From NCBI GenBank assembly GCA_020026335.1, contig JAHHQO010000001.1:1-64000 (forward strand): DNA of 64,000 nucleotides. Direction: 5' to 3'. The translations under genes and the position numbers were made by a program. Positions 25,412 to 33,610 of the stretch are shown piece by piece. How positions within the stretch are numbered: the first letter of the stretch is position 1; each line of letters opens with the position of its first letter. The DNA comes from Alistipes sp. GTDB lineage: Bacteria > Bacteroidota > Bacteroidia > Bacteroidales > Rikenellaceae. The notes below the pieces were generated by a model. It was not told where the DNA came from and did not search any database. It saw only the letters and a list, made by a program, of their open reading frames with translations.

Positions 25412-26293
25412 ATGATAAAGACCAACTCCCTCAAGGCATGGATTACCGCCGCACGACCTTACAGTCTGGTCAATTCGGTAATCCTCATCGTGGTAGCCTC
25501 ATCGCTGGCGTGGCATGACGGCGGTTTCCGCCCCGTGGTGGCACTGCTCTGTCTGGGCTTTGCCATGCTGATGCAGACCCTCGCCAATCTGGTCAATGAC
25601 TACTGCGACTTCAAGAAAGGCACCGACAACGATGAGCGATTGGGCCCTCCCAGAGCCATGGCGCAGGGCTTCATCACCGAACGCGCCATGCGGTGGGGCA
25701 TACTCCTCACGGCGGTGGGCGGTTGCGCGGTGGGCTGCGGTCTGCTGTGGTTCGGCTCGTGGGAGCTTATCTTCGTGGGGCTGGCGTGCGTCATCTTCGC
25801 CTGCCTCTACACGGCAGGACCCTATCCGCTGGCCTACCACGGCTGGGGCGATGTGGCTGTCATTCTCTTCTTCGGACTTGTCCCCGTGGGCTTCACCTAC
25901 TACCTGCAAACAGAGGTATGGAATGCCGATGTGCTGCTGGTGGCACTGGCGTGCGGACTCTCGATAGATACCATGCTCATGGTCAATAACTTCCGCGACC
26001 GCGAGGGCGACCGCAAGGCGAACAAACGCACCGTGGTGGTCATCTTCGGCGAGCGGTTCGGCAAATATGCCTACCTCGCCCTCGGATTTCTGGCGGTGGC
26101 GAGCTGTGTGCCGCTCATGGCGGAGGGACACCCCACGCTGGCGGTCGTCATCGTCTACCTACCGTTCCACTACACCACGTGGAGGAAGATGGTGCGCATC
26201 GACCACGGACGCGAACTCAACGCCTGTCTAAGTCTCACGGGACGCAACATCACCCTTTTCGGATTATTGCTCACCCTTGGAATATTGATGTAA
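25412..26293 (+). CDS. menA: 1,4-dihydroxy-2-naphthoate polyprenyltransferase
   Basis: MenA prenylates DHNA in the membrane to make demethylmenaquinone, the respiratory quinone precursor. The 293-residue polytopic protein belongs to the UbiA superfamily: first Asp-rich motif NDYCDFKKGTD (62-72) and second motif NNFRDREGDRKANKRT near residue 190, with VIFGERFGKYAY following, typical of MenA rather than UbiA. Its start is one base after the preceding stop codon and xseA starts one base after its own stop, so the genes are likely co-transcribed. Confidence 0.92.
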   Translation: MIKTNSLKAWITAARPYSLVNSVILIVVASSLAWHDGGFRPVVALLCLGFAMLMQTLANLVNDYCDFKKGTDNDERLGPPRAMAQGFITERAMRWGILLTAVGGCAVGCGLLWFGSWELIFVGLACVIFACLYTAGPYPLAYHGWGDVAVILFFGLVPVGFTYYLQTEVWNADVLLVALACGLSIDTMLMVNNFRDREGDRKANKRTVVVIFGERFGKYAYLALGFLAVASCVPLMAEGHPTLAVVIVYLPFHYTTWRKMVRIDHGRELNACLSLTGRNITLFGLLLTLGILM

Positions 26294-26294
26294 G

Positions 26295-27554
26295 ATGGCC
26301 GAACAACCCCATATCACCCTGCGCGAACTCCAACGCCGTGTCAAGAACGAGTTGGAGGAACGCTTTGCCCAACCCTTGTGGGTGAGTGCCGAGATTTCGG
26401 AACTCAAGGTCAATTATTCGGGGCACTGCTACCTCGAACTGGTGGAGAAGGGCGGCCGCAACGGCGTCCCCACGGCACAGGCACGCGCCATGATATGGTG
26501 CAGCAACCTGCCGCGCATCGCCACCAACTTCGAAGCCGAGACGGGACAGCATCTCGCCGCCGGGCTTCAGATTCTGGCGCGTGTGATGGTCACCTATCAC
26601 GAAATCTACGGCTTCGCCCTTCAGATTATCGACATCGACCCCTCCTACACCCTCGGTGACATGGAACGCCAGCGTCAGGAGACCATTCTCCAGCTGCGCA
26701 AGGACGGGGTTTGGGACATGAACCGCGAACAATATCTGCCCCCCTGCGCCCAGCGCGTGGCGGTGGTGTCGAGTGCCAATGCGGCAGGTTACCGCGACTT
26801 CATGAAGGAGCTGAACAAAAGCCCCTACCGCATCACGACCACCCTTTTCGATGCCTTCATGCAGGGAGGGGCTGCCGAGGACTCCATCATCGAGGCATTG
26901 TGTCGCATCGCCGACCGTCAGGAGGAGTTCGATGTGGTGGTCATCATACGAGGCGGAGGTTCGGTCAGCGACCTGAACTGCTTCAATGCCTACCGCCTGT
27001 GCAGCTACGTGGCACAATTTCCCCTGCCCGTCGCCACGGGTATCGGTCACGACAAGGACATCAGCGTTGCCGACATGGTCGCCTATCAGATGCTCAAGAC
27101 CCCCACGGCGGTGGCAGGCTGGTTAGTGGAGCTGGCGGCGCAGTTGGAGAGCAAGATGAACCTTTTGGCGGTGACTTTGGAAAATGCCACCCGTGAGCGC
27201 ACTCATGCCGAGGCGCTGCGTCTGGAGCGCATGAGTGGCGACTGCCGGCGTCTGACAGAGTCGCTCCTCTCGCGCGAGAAGCTCCGCATCGAGCAGCTCC
27301 GCCCCACCCTCGCAGAGCGCATTACGGAGTTCCTCCGCCGCCGTCACCAACAACTCGACCGCTACGGGGAGGTGGTCGAAGCCCACTCGCCCGAAAGGGT
27401 GCTGAAGTTGGGATTTGCCCTTCTGCACGCCCGCGAGCAGGCGATAACCCATGCCGATGAAGTCACATCCGGCGACATCCTCACCATCACCCTCTCCGAC
27501 GGAGAGATTACAGCAACGGTAAACACAACAAAGATATGGCAAAAAAAGAGTTGA
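26295..27554 (+). CDS. xseA: Exodeoxyribonuclease VII large subunit
   Basis: XseA is the catalytic subunit of the nuclease that degrades single-stranded DNA from both ends. The 419-residue product has the N-terminal OB-fold (ITLRELQRRVKNELEERF, WVSAEISELKVNYSGHCYLE) and the catalytic domain with IIRGGGSVSDLNCFN and PVATGIGHDKDISVADMVAY, TPTAVAGWLV. The C-terminal third is a coiled coil that binds XseB. The stop codon overlaps the start of xseB by 19 bases. Confidence 0.96.
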   Translation: MAEQPHITLRELQRRVKNELEERFAQPLWVSAEISELKVNYSGHCYLELVEKGGRNGVPTAQARAMIWCSNLPRIATNFEAETGQHLAAGLQILARVMVTYHEIYGFALQIIDIDPSYTLGDMERQRQETILQLRKDGVWDMNREQYLPPCAQRVAVVSSANAAGYRDFMKELNKSPYRITTTLFDAFMQGGAAEDSIIEALCRIADRQEEFDVVVIIRGGGSVSDLNCFNAYRLCSYVAQFPLPVATGIGHDKDISVADMVAYQMLKTPTAVAGWLVELAAQLESKMNLLAVTLENATRERTHAEALRLERMSGDCRRLTESLLSREKLRIEQLRPTLAERITEFLRRRHQQLDRYGEVVEAHSPERVLKLGFALLHAREQAITHADEVTSGDILTITLSDGEITATVNTTKIWQKKS

Positions 27555-27727
27555 GCTACGAAGAAGCTATGACCGAGGTCGAGTCGATTCTCGGCCGCAT
27601 ACAGAGAGAAGAAATCTCGGTGGAGGAGCTGGCCAAGGAGGTGAAGCGCGCCACCGAACTGATTGCCCAATGCAAACAGCGACTGCTGAAAACCGAGGAG
27701 GAGGTCGCAAAAATCACCGCCGAATGA
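27536..27727 (+). CDS. xseB: Exodeoxyribonuclease VII small subunit
   Basis: A 63-residue all-helical protein: LSYEEAMTEVESILGRIQRE, SVEELAKEVKRATELI, CKQRLLKTEEEVAKI. This is the XseB pattern. Several copies wrap the XseA coiled coil. It overlaps xseA by 19 bases and the next gene by 4 (ATGA), which keeps the subunits in proportion by translational coupling. Confidence 0.94.
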   Translation: MAKKELSYEEAMTEVESILGRIQREEISVEELAKEVKRATELIAQCKQRLLKTEEEVAKITAE

Positions 27728-28500
27728 TAAAGGGTCTCATACGCTGGTCGCTGAACCACCTGCCGCGTCCCGTTCTGCAACGCATGGCGGAATGGACCGT
27801 CCCCCTCACGGGGCTTTTCTATCGGGGTCACGAGGTGAAGTGTCCGCTCTGTGGCAGGGAGTACCGCAAGTTCCTGCCCTACGGCTATGTCACCTCGCGC
27901 GAGAATGCCCTCTGCCCCCACTGTCTGTCGCTGGAGCGTCACCGCCTGCTGTGGCTCTACCTCGAGCGGGAGACCACGGTGCTGGAACACCATCCGCGCA
28001 CCCTCCACATTGCCCCCGAGGTGTGCATCATGCGCCACCTCAAGCCCCACTTCGCGGCGTGCAGGGAGCGTTATGTGACCGCCGATTTGGAGAGTCCCCT
28101 TGCCGACCTGCATTTAGATGTGCAGCAAATCCCGCTGGAGGACAACTCCTTCGACATGATTCTCTGCAACCACCTGCTCGAACACGTTGCCGACGACCGT
28201 CGGGCGATGCGCGAGTTGTACCGTATCCTCCGACCGGGCGGTTGCGGCATACTGCTCTCACCCGTGGAGCTTGACCGCGCCACCACCTACGAGGACGACT
28301 CGATTACCGACCCAGAGGAGCGCACGCGTATCTTCGGTCAGTATGACCACCGCCGCATCTACGGCAACGACTATGTGGAGCGTCTGCGCGAGGCCGGCTT
28401 CGATGCCCGCGACATCGACTACCGCAGTACCCTCACCGAGGAGGAGCAGGTGCGTTATGCCCTGCCCCCCGACCATATATATATGGTGTACAAACACTAA
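27724..28500 (+). CDS. Class I SAM-dependent methyltransferase with N-terminal zinc-binding motif
   Basis: A 258-residue protein; the start is placed at the ATGA overlapping the xseB stop codon because an earlier in-frame ATG at 27670 lies wholly inside xseB. Residues 39-70 hold CPLCGREY and CPHCLSLER, a probable zinc ribbon. The methyltransferase fold follows: TLHIAPE, VTADLESPLADLHLDVQQIP, then NSFDMILCNHLLEHVADD and ILRPGGCGILLSPVE. The substrate cannot be told from sequence. It ends its operon with a UUCG-loop terminator 1 base after the stop. Confidence 0.85.
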   Translation: MIKGLIRWSLNHLPRPVLQRMAEWTVPLTGLFYRGHEVKCPLCGREYRKFLPYGYVTSRENALCPHCLSLERHRLLWLYLERETTVLEHHPRTLHIAPEVCIMRHLKPHFAACRERYVTADLESPLADLHLDVQQIPLEDNSFDMILCNHLLEHVADDRRAMRELYRILRPGGCGILLSPVELDRATTYEDDSITDPEERTRIFGQYDHRRIYGNDYVERLREAGFDARDIDYRSTLTEEEQVRYALPPDHIYMVYKH

Positions 28501-28526
28501 AAAGAGAGCTTCGGCTCTTTTTTTTT
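28501..28526 (+). terminator. Intrinsic terminator of the menA-xseAB-methyltransferase operon
   Basis: AGAGC, loop TTCG, GCTCT, extended by an A-rich left arm against the T-run, then eight T. A classical UUCG tetraloop terminator. Confidence 0.92.
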
Positions 28527-28589
28527 GCTCCAAGCTCTGTTTCCGCCGAAAAAAACGCCCCACGCCGTCCGTCAAAACGATATTTTACT

Positions 28590-28597
28590 TATCTTTG
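28590..28597 (+). promoter_or_regulatory. -7 element for the riboswitch transcript
   Basis: TATCTTTG matches the Bacteroidetes -7 consensus. Transcription would start near 28603, exactly where the first helix of the riboswitch begins. No convincing -33 TTTG is seen. Confidence 0.6.
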
Positions 28598-28600
28598 TTA

Positions 28601-28770
28601 GGTATAAGGTTTTCGCAAATGCCCCTCCGTCCCTGCCCGAGTGTGCAGAGCATGAGGAGGTTGAGCGATGAACCGGGAATGCAGTGCAATTCTGCAACAA
28701 TACCCGTTACTGTAAATTCCGTGATGCCCCGACCCCAAGGGCGGAAAAGTCAGAGACCGGCCTTATACGA
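28601..28770 (+). promoter_or_regulatory. Cobalamin (vitamin B12) riboswitch aptamer
   Basis: The conserved core is readable: GGGAA (28675-28679), then GTG, CCCGTTACTGTAA (28703-28715), and the B12 box AGTCAGAGACCGGCC (28748-28762). The closing helix pairs GTATAAGG (28602-28609) with CCTTATAC (28761-28768) perfectly. A hairpin CTGTTACCC/GGGAACACAG follows (about 28781-28801), in the position of the accessory hairpin that forms a kissing loop in this class. Binding of adenosyl- or other cobalamin would repress the downstream DUF4465 gene. Confidence 0.92.
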
Positions 28771-28875
28771 CATACTGTTACCCTGCGGGAACACAGGAGC
28801 GTAGGCAGATGATTTCCTTTTCGGCGAGAAGTAAGACACCCCGTCCGAGGAGGGAAGAATGAGAATTTTGTTGCT

Positions 28876-28907
28876 CCGCGTCCCGTAAGAGATGCGGATT
28901 TTTTTTT
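28876..28907 (+). terminator. Riboswitch expression-platform terminator
   Basis: CCGCGTC (28876-28882), 8-base loop, GATGCGG (28891-28897, one G-U pair), then A and nine T. It lies between the B12 aptamer and the DUF4465 start codon, so the switch most likely acts by premature transcription termination. Confidence 0.85.
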
Positions 28908-28947
28908 GCACGGACATCAAAAAAAAACAACCTTAAATACAACAGAT

Positions 28948-29778
28948 ATGAAAAAACTTTTGACTTTGCTTGCCTTTGCGGCACTCTCATGTGGTGTGAT
29001 GACATCGTGCGACAACGATGACAATGTAGCCCCCTATCAATTGCGTGTACTCACCTTTGAGGACAAGGATTACAAGGGTGCGGGCAACTTCCTCGGCAAG
29101 TCCGACTGGTCGTCACTCATCGACAGTCCCCAGAACAACGGCCCCCTGCTCTATGGTGAGTCTTCGGATATGTACTCGTGGTATGACGAGGGCAACACCG
29201 AACTGCTCTTTGGCGGTTTCCCTGCCGCTGCGTGGGGTACAAAATACTTCAACGGCGGTTGGGCGATTTCCAACTACATCGAGCAGGACATCGCCAAGGG
29301 TAACAACGACACCCAGCTCGCTATTCCCCTGAAGAGCGGTCACAACAACTCGAAGAACTTTGCCGTACACTTCGGCTACCGCTCAATGCCCGAGCAGGAG
29401 CTGCCCCAGATGGTATTCTCGGACGGCAAGGCTCGCATCATCGATCATGTGTATATCGCAGCCACCACCAACTTCATCAACGTAGCCCTCAATGGCAACG
29501 CCTTTTCACGCCCTGCCAACGAAAAGGACAACGTCATCATCACCGTCAAAGGTTTCGATGCCAATGCCGCAGCCTGCGGAACACAGGATTTCTATCTGAT
29601 GAAGGACGGCAAGATTATCGAGGGCTGGAAGATGTGGGACCTCTCGAAACTGGGCGAGGTGATGGCCATCGAGTTCGACATGACATCGACCATCGGCAAC
29701 GAATACGGTATGTCTGTTCCCGCCTACTTCGCTTTTGACGACATGGCGGTAAGATTCTACCCCGAAGAGAAGAAATAA
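28948..29778 (+). CDS. DUF4465-family lipoprotein under B12 riboswitch control
   Basis: A 276-residue lipoprotein: signal MKKLLTLLAFAALSCGVMTS with Cys26 at the cleavage site, followed by DNDDN, an acidic stretch typical of surface-exported Bacteroidetes lipoproteins. The start was set at this ATG, 42 bases inside the longest frame, because it opens the signal peptide. The body matches the DUF4465 pattern (TFEDKDYKG near residue 36, SDWSSLID, ending PAYFAFDDMAVRFYPEE), an all-beta domain. DUF4465 genes are often found with B12-uptake genes in gut Bacteroidetes. The cobalamin riboswitch directly upstream supports a role in binding or capturing cobamides at the cell surface; this is inference. 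It stands alone, without btuB beside it. Confidence 0.85.
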   Translation: MKKLLTLLAFAALSCGVMTSCDNDDNVAPYQLRVLTFEDKDYKGAGNFLGKSDWSSLIDSPQNNGPLLYGESSDMYSWYDEGNTELLFGGFPAAAWGTKYFNGGWAISNYIEQDIAKGNNDTQLAIPLKSGHNNSKNFAVHFGYRSMPEQELPQMVFSDGKARIIDHVYIAATTNFINVALNGNAFSRPANEKDNVIITVKGFDANAAACGTQDFYLMKDGKIIEGWKMWDLSKLGEVMAIEFDMTSTIGNEYGMSVPAYFAFDDMAVRFYPEEKK

Positions 29779-29819
29779 CGTGATGCCGACCCGAAAATCG
29801 GACACCTATCTGCAAAAAA

Positions 29820-29853
29820 CAACCGTTCACCCCAAAAGGTGAACGGTTGTTTT
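29820..29853. terminator. Bidirectional intrinsic terminator
   Basis: CAACCGTTCACC (29820-29831), 6-base loop, GGTGAACGGTTG (29838-29849): a 12-bp perfect stem. On the plus strand TTTT follows; on the minus strand TTTTTT follows. It ends both the DUF4465 transcript and the converging minus-strand operon. Confidence 0.93.
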
Positions 29854-29875
29854 ATATCTGTATCTTACAAAAGGG

Positions 29876-30220
29876 CTACACAATCCTCATAATCTCGGAA
29901 CGCGGCGTAAGGCTCATCGTCCCGTAGTCCAAGCCCGAGATGACCACCACACACCCTTCTCCGGTGATGTTTTCGCGCAGGAGGGCGTCCAGTCCCTTCT
30001 CTTGCGATGTCATCATCTCACGGAAGACCTCGCGGTACGCCACAGGAAAACCGCCGACCAGCACCCCCGAAAAGAACTCGGTGAAGGGTTCGCGGTCGGG
30101 GTCGGCAACGAGCCGACAGGCGGTGATGCGTCCCGTGGCATCGACCGTGGCAACGGGGTGGGCTTCAAAGCCCCTCTCGCGGCTCCAAATGTAGTTGGAG
30201 GCTATCTGTCTTACGGCCAC
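29876..30220 (-). CDS. Hypothetical protein, 114 residues
   Basis: A GTG-started gene sharing one base with the stop codon of the DUF4296 gene, so it is probably translated from the same mRNA. I do not recognise the family with certainty. The first 60 residues (IASNYIWSRERGF, PVATVDATGRITAC, EFFSGVLVGGF) resemble the small beta-sandwich that precedes the barrel of amidohydrolases, but the metal-binding HxH that should follow GGF is absent and the protein ends with SGLDYGTMSLTPRSEIMRIV. It has no signal peptide. It may be a shortened amidohydrolase-like composite domain kept for another purpose. Confidence 0.6.
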   Translation of the reverse strand: MAVRQIASNYIWSRERGFEAHPVATVDATGRITACRLVADPDREPFTEFFSGVLVGGFPVAYREVFREMMTSQEKGLDALLRENITGEGCVVVISGLDYGTMSLTPRSEIMRIV

Positions 30221-31062
30221 TACTCCTTGGTTTCTGCGGCATCCTTGCGTGCCATGGAGATGAAACTGTCGGAGAAGATGCGGATGTCGAGCTGACGCTG
30301 ATAGAGACTATCCACCGCCGCCTCGGGTTCGGGGACATACTTCACATGGAAGTTGCGAATCTTCACCGAGGGACGCTTACGCTTGCCATTGCAGGTGACC
30401 AGTCGCAATTGCAGACGGCTGAAGGTGCTGTCCACCTTGAATTCGCGCTTCACACCCGACTCCGAATAGCGGTTGAGCGTGTTATACACCTGATTGGATT
30501 TGTAGGTCGATTTACCGCGCTCCAGCCACATCTCGTAGCGCAGGCGGTACTCGTTCTCGTCCTTGTCGCCCACCTTGTAATCGTAGGTCACCACATAGCG
30601 TCCCGGACTCACGGGCAGGGTGAAACTCACCTTTGCGGTGTCCTTCCAGCTCTCGAAACGAATGAGCGTGTCGCGCAGAATGGTGTGGGTGAAGGTGCGG
30701 CGTGCCACATTGTCGATGGTGTCCAACACCGCCACCTCGCGGTTATAGACCGCGCCCTCCTTTTCGAGCATATCGATGGCCAGCTCCACCACATCGCCCA
30801 GACGCGCACTCTTTCTGCGTGAGAAGTTACCGATGGTGGAGATGACGTCCTCGGTCGTGTAGCCGTACTTCTCGAAGACCGGCTCATAGATTCTCAACGA
30901 ATCGACCCTGATGTAGCGGTGCTCGTCGAGGTAGGCATTCGTGAGGAAGGCATCGTGGAAGATTTGCGCCAGCACGCTGTCGGGAATGATGTTGTTGTGG
31001 GAACAGCCCACCGAGAAGAGGGTTACAAGGGCGGAAAACACCGCCAAAAATATACGTTTCAT
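30220..31062 (-). CDS. DUF4296 domain-containing lipoprotein
   Basis: A 280-residue lipoprotein with signal MKRIFLAVFSALVTLFSVGC (Cys20). The DUF4296 domain covers roughly residues 25-110 (IIPDSVLAQIFHDAFLTNAYL, VFEKYGYTTEDVISTIGNFS). The C-terminal 170 residues, with a likely beta-sandwich (FTLPVSPGRYVVTYDYKVGD, LRLVTCNGKRKRPSVKIRNF), are additional. Function is unknown; in Bacteroidetes the family is encoded near envelope and housekeeping genes. It lies 4 bases after the LolC/E-like permease gene. Confidence 0.8.
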   Translation of the reverse strand: MKRIFLAVFSALVTLFSVGCSHNNIIPDSVLAQIFHDAFLTNAYLDEHRYIRVDSLRIYEPVFEKYGYTTEDVISTIGNFSRRKSARLGDVVELAIDMLEKEGAVYNREVAVLDTIDNVARRTFTHTILRDTLIRFESWKDTAKVSFTLPVSPGRYVVTYDYKVGDKDENEYRLRYEMWLERGKSTYKSNQVYNTLNRYSESGVKREFKVDSTFSRLQLRLVTCNGKRKRPSVKIRNFHVKYVPEPEAAVDSLYQRQLDIRIFSDSFISMARKDAAETKE

Positions 31063-31066
31063 AGTC

Positions 31067-32266
31067 TCAGATATTCTTTTTAATCATACTGCGCACGGTG
31101 AGGTGCGAGAGCACGGCAGCCACCGCCGCAAAGGCCGCCACCACCACCGCGATGTCGCCCCACATGAGTTTCACGGGATAGCTCTTCGTAAGGAAGGTGT
31201 CGGCAGGAATCTCTATGATGCCGAAGTGCTGTTGCACGAGGGTCAGCGCAATGCCCAGCACCAGCCCCAGCGCACCGCCACAGGCACAGATGAGCCACCC
31301 CTCGCTGCGGAACACCGCACACACGAAACCGCGGTCGGCACCCAGGGCACGCAGGGTCGCCACATCGTCTTTCTTCTCGACGATGAGCATCGCCAACGCC
31401 CCCACCACCGAGAACGAAGCCACCACCAGCACCAGCAGCGTGATGAAGAAGATGCCCCACTTCTCGTAGCGCATGATGCGGTAGGTCGAAGCCCTCAGCT
31501 CCTCGCGCGTGAGCACGCGGAACTCGTCACCCAGCGCACGCTGCACCTCGCGCTGCACCTCTTGGGGAGCGCGGGTGGTGCGAATGACCAGCGACGAGGC
31601 GCGGTCGGGGTGGGAGAACAGCTCCTGTGCAAACTCCAGCGAGGTGAGGACATACTGTCGCTCGCTGTCCAAATCCACGGTGAAGATACCGCCCACGGGC
31701 AACTCGCGGCGCGAGAAGTTCTCCATCGGCAGCAGCGAGGAGAAGGGCGTGCGCCTTACGGAGTACAACCTCACGCGGCTGTCGTTCAACGCTCTGATGC
31801 CCAACATATAGCTCATCGCCTGCCCGATGACCAGACGGTGGAGGTCACCCACCCGCAAATCGGGGTAGCCCACAGCCACCGTCTCCTCCCAGTCGAAGAC
31901 CTCGCCGTAGTGTGCATCACCACCCCTCACCAGAGCGGTCGCCTGTCGGGAGTTGCACTCCAGGAGTGCGCTCTGCTCCAAGATGAAACTCATCGCTCCG
32001 ACCCCCTCCACACGGCGCAGGGCGGCGGTGTCGGCCTCCTCGCAGCGGAAGGTCTGACCCTTGCGTGGCGACACCGTGAGGTCGGCATCGAAGGTCGAGA
32101 AGTTCTCGCTCACCAGCGACTCGAAGCCGTTGAAGACCGCCAGAAGGATAATCATGGCAGCCACGGGCATCGCCACAGCCACGACACTCAACCCCGAAAT
32201 GAGGTTGATGACCGACCGTGATTTGGGCGAGAAGAGGTAGCGACGGGCAAAGAAGTGATGCAGCAT
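31067..32266 (-). CDS. LolC/LolE-type ABC transporter permease
   Basis: A 399-residue inner-membrane protein of the FtsX/MacB fold: a first membrane segment near residues 20-45 (SGLSVVAVAMPVAAMIILLA), a large periplasmic domain to about residue 270, and three C-terminal membrane segments (GIFFITLLVLVVASFSVVGA, CGGALGLVLGIALTL, IAVVVAAFAAVAAV). FFARRYLFSPKSRSVINLIS at the start is the lipoprotein-releasing subfamily pattern. It would extract lipoproteins for transport to the outer membrane with a LolD ATPase encoded elsewhere. It is downstream of rbfA, a common arrangement in Bacteroidales. Confidence 0.88.
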   Translation of the reverse strand: MLHHFFARRYLFSPKSRSVINLISGLSVVAVAMPVAAMIILLAVFNGFESLVSENFSTFDADLTVSPRKGQTFRCEEADTAALRRVEGVGAMSFILEQSALLECNSRQATALVRGGDAHYGEVFDWEETVAVGYPDLRVGDLHRLVIGQAMSYMLGIRALNDSRVRLYSVRRTPFSSLLPMENFSRRELPVGGIFTVDLDSERQYVLTSLEFAQELFSHPDRASSLVIRTTRAPQEVQREVQRALGDEFRVLTREELRASTYRIMRYEKWGIFFITLLVLVVASFSVVGALAMLIVEKKDDVATLRALGADRGFVCAVFRSEGWLICACGGALGLVLGIALTLVQQHFGIIEIPADTFLTKSYPVKLMWGDIAVVVAAFAAVAAVLSHLTVRSMIKKNI

Positions 32267-32453
32267 ATCGTTGTCGGGGGTTGTCTGTCCGGCGCAGGGA
32301 ACTTTGCCCCACCCTTTTCGAAAGCCGTGTCCCCCCGGCGGAGGAGTTCCGCCGCGGAGGAATTCATCGGGCGTTGTTCCCCATCAGAGGGACTCTCCGC
32401 CCGACTCGTCATCGGAGAAAAAGAGCGGGCGCACCTTGCGCCACCGATATTAT

Positions 32454-32792
32454 CTATCGCTTGAGTGCTTCGTCGATATGCTCGATGTACTCCAGCGAGT
32501 CGTCGAGGAAGAACTGCAATTCGGGGACGTTCTTCAGCTGGAAACGCACCTTCGAGCCCAGTGCCTTGCGAATGAGCCAGTTGTCCTTCTCGATGGACTT
32601 CATCACCTGCTCGCTGTGGTCGAAGGGGAAGATGCTGACATAGACCTTCGCGTAGTTGAAGTCGGGCGACACTCTCACCTCGGTGACGGTCACCAACGAA
32701 CCCTTGACGGTAGCCGCAGCCTCCTTCTGGAAGATGTCGGCGATGTCCTTCTGTATCTGCTTTGCAATTTTCTGCTGACGTGTATTTTCCAT
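32454..32792 (-). CDS. rbfA: Ribosome-binding factor A
   Basis: RbfA assists maturation of the 16S rRNA 5' end and is needed for growth in the cold. The 112-residue KH-type protein begins TRQQKIAKQIQKDIADIFQK and has VTVTEVRVSPDFNYAKVYVS and LGSKVRFQLKNVPELQFFLD with DDSLEYIEHIDEAL at the C-terminus, all typical. A 187-base gap without genes separates it from the permease gene downstream. Confidence 0.96.
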   Translation of the reverse strand: MENTRQQKIAKQIQKDIADIFQKEAAATVKGSLVTVTEVRVSPDFNYAKVYVSIFPFDHSEQVMKSIEKDNWLIRKALGSKVRFQLKNVPELQFFLDDSLEYIEHIDEALKR

Positions 32793-32797
32793 AGTCT

Positions 32798-33607
32798 TTA
32801 TTTTTTGTTGTAATTAAAATCCTTGTTGATTTTGTTCTTCGGGCCGCGCTTCTTCCACACATCGAAGCCCTCCTTGTTGAAGCGGTAGCTCAATCCCACA
32901 CTGATGGAGAGATTGTCGAGGGGCGAACGTGTGGGGGTCTGCGCGAAGGGGTTTTCGGGTCCGTCGGTGTGGTTGTCGGCGTACTTGTTGCGGTTGCGCA
33001 CCACATCGCCCAATCCGAAGTAGTAACGCGCACGCACGTTGATTTCGAATCGCTTGACGAGGAACGAAAGACCCGCGCCGCCTGCCAGACCATAGCCCCA
33101 GCGGTTGTCGCGTGTGAGTTTGTAGGGGTAGTCGCCCTTCCAGCCCGCCTCGCCCTTGTCACGGGCATACTCGTTCTCGAAGGTCGAGGAGAGGGAGTAG
33201 GAGAAGGTGGCCGCCGCCTCGAGATAGACCCTCAGATGGTGGTTGAAGAGGTAGAAGTGGGGCTGCCACACGATGGGCAGCATGAGGGTATTGACATGAC
33301 GCGTGTAGTAGCGGTAGTCCTTCTCGTCCTCGACCCAGTGGTTCACCGGGTAGGAGAAACCCTGCTGGAGAAATTCGAGGTCGATACCGAAGCCGCCCAC
33401 AAAACGCTGCTTGCCGTAGTAACGCCACGTGATGCCGGCGTTGTACGACCCCCACAGGGCTTTGGTCTCCAACTTGGGTTCGAAACGGGCATTGGACATG
33501 CCGTAACCCACGGTGAAGCCCAGCGTATGTTGCGCACGCACCGCTCCGGCAGCGAAGAGAGCCACCAGCAGCAATGCCAAAATCTTTATTTCGAGTCTTT
33601 TCTTCAT
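32798..33607 (-). CDS. PorT-like outer membrane beta-barrel protein
   Basis: A 269-residue protein with a signal peptide (cut near AVRAQ, residue 25) and alternating hydrophobic/aromatic strands (LGFTVGYGMSNARF, GFGIDLEFLQQGFSY, YLEAAATFSYSLSS, LSISVGLSYRFN), predicting an 8-strand barrel of the PorT/OMP_b-brl_2 type. A basic tail after the last strand (KKRGPKNKINKDFNYNKK) is unusual. PorT is required for type IX secretion in Porphyromonas; whether this protein does so cannot be judged, and it may be a general member of the family. Confidence 0.75.
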   Translation of the reverse strand: MKKRLEIKILALLLVALFAAGAVRAQHTLGFTVGYGMSNARFEPKLETKALWGSYNAGITWRYYGKQRFVGGFGIDLEFLQQGFSYPVNHWVEDEKDYRYYTRHVNTLMLPIVWQPHFYLFNHHLRVYLEAAATFSYSLSSTFENEYARDKGEAGWKGDYPYKLTRDNRWGYGLAGGAGLSFLVKRFEINVRARYYFGLGDVVRNRNKYADNHTDGPENPFAQTPTRSPLDNLSISVGLSYRFNKEGFDVWKKRGPKNKINKDFNYNKK

Positions 33608-33610
33608 TCG

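Noticed and set aside
32188..32862. 224-codon minus-strand frame across rbfA
   Set aside because: It runs out of frame through rbfA, which is certain; translation is Arg-rich noise.
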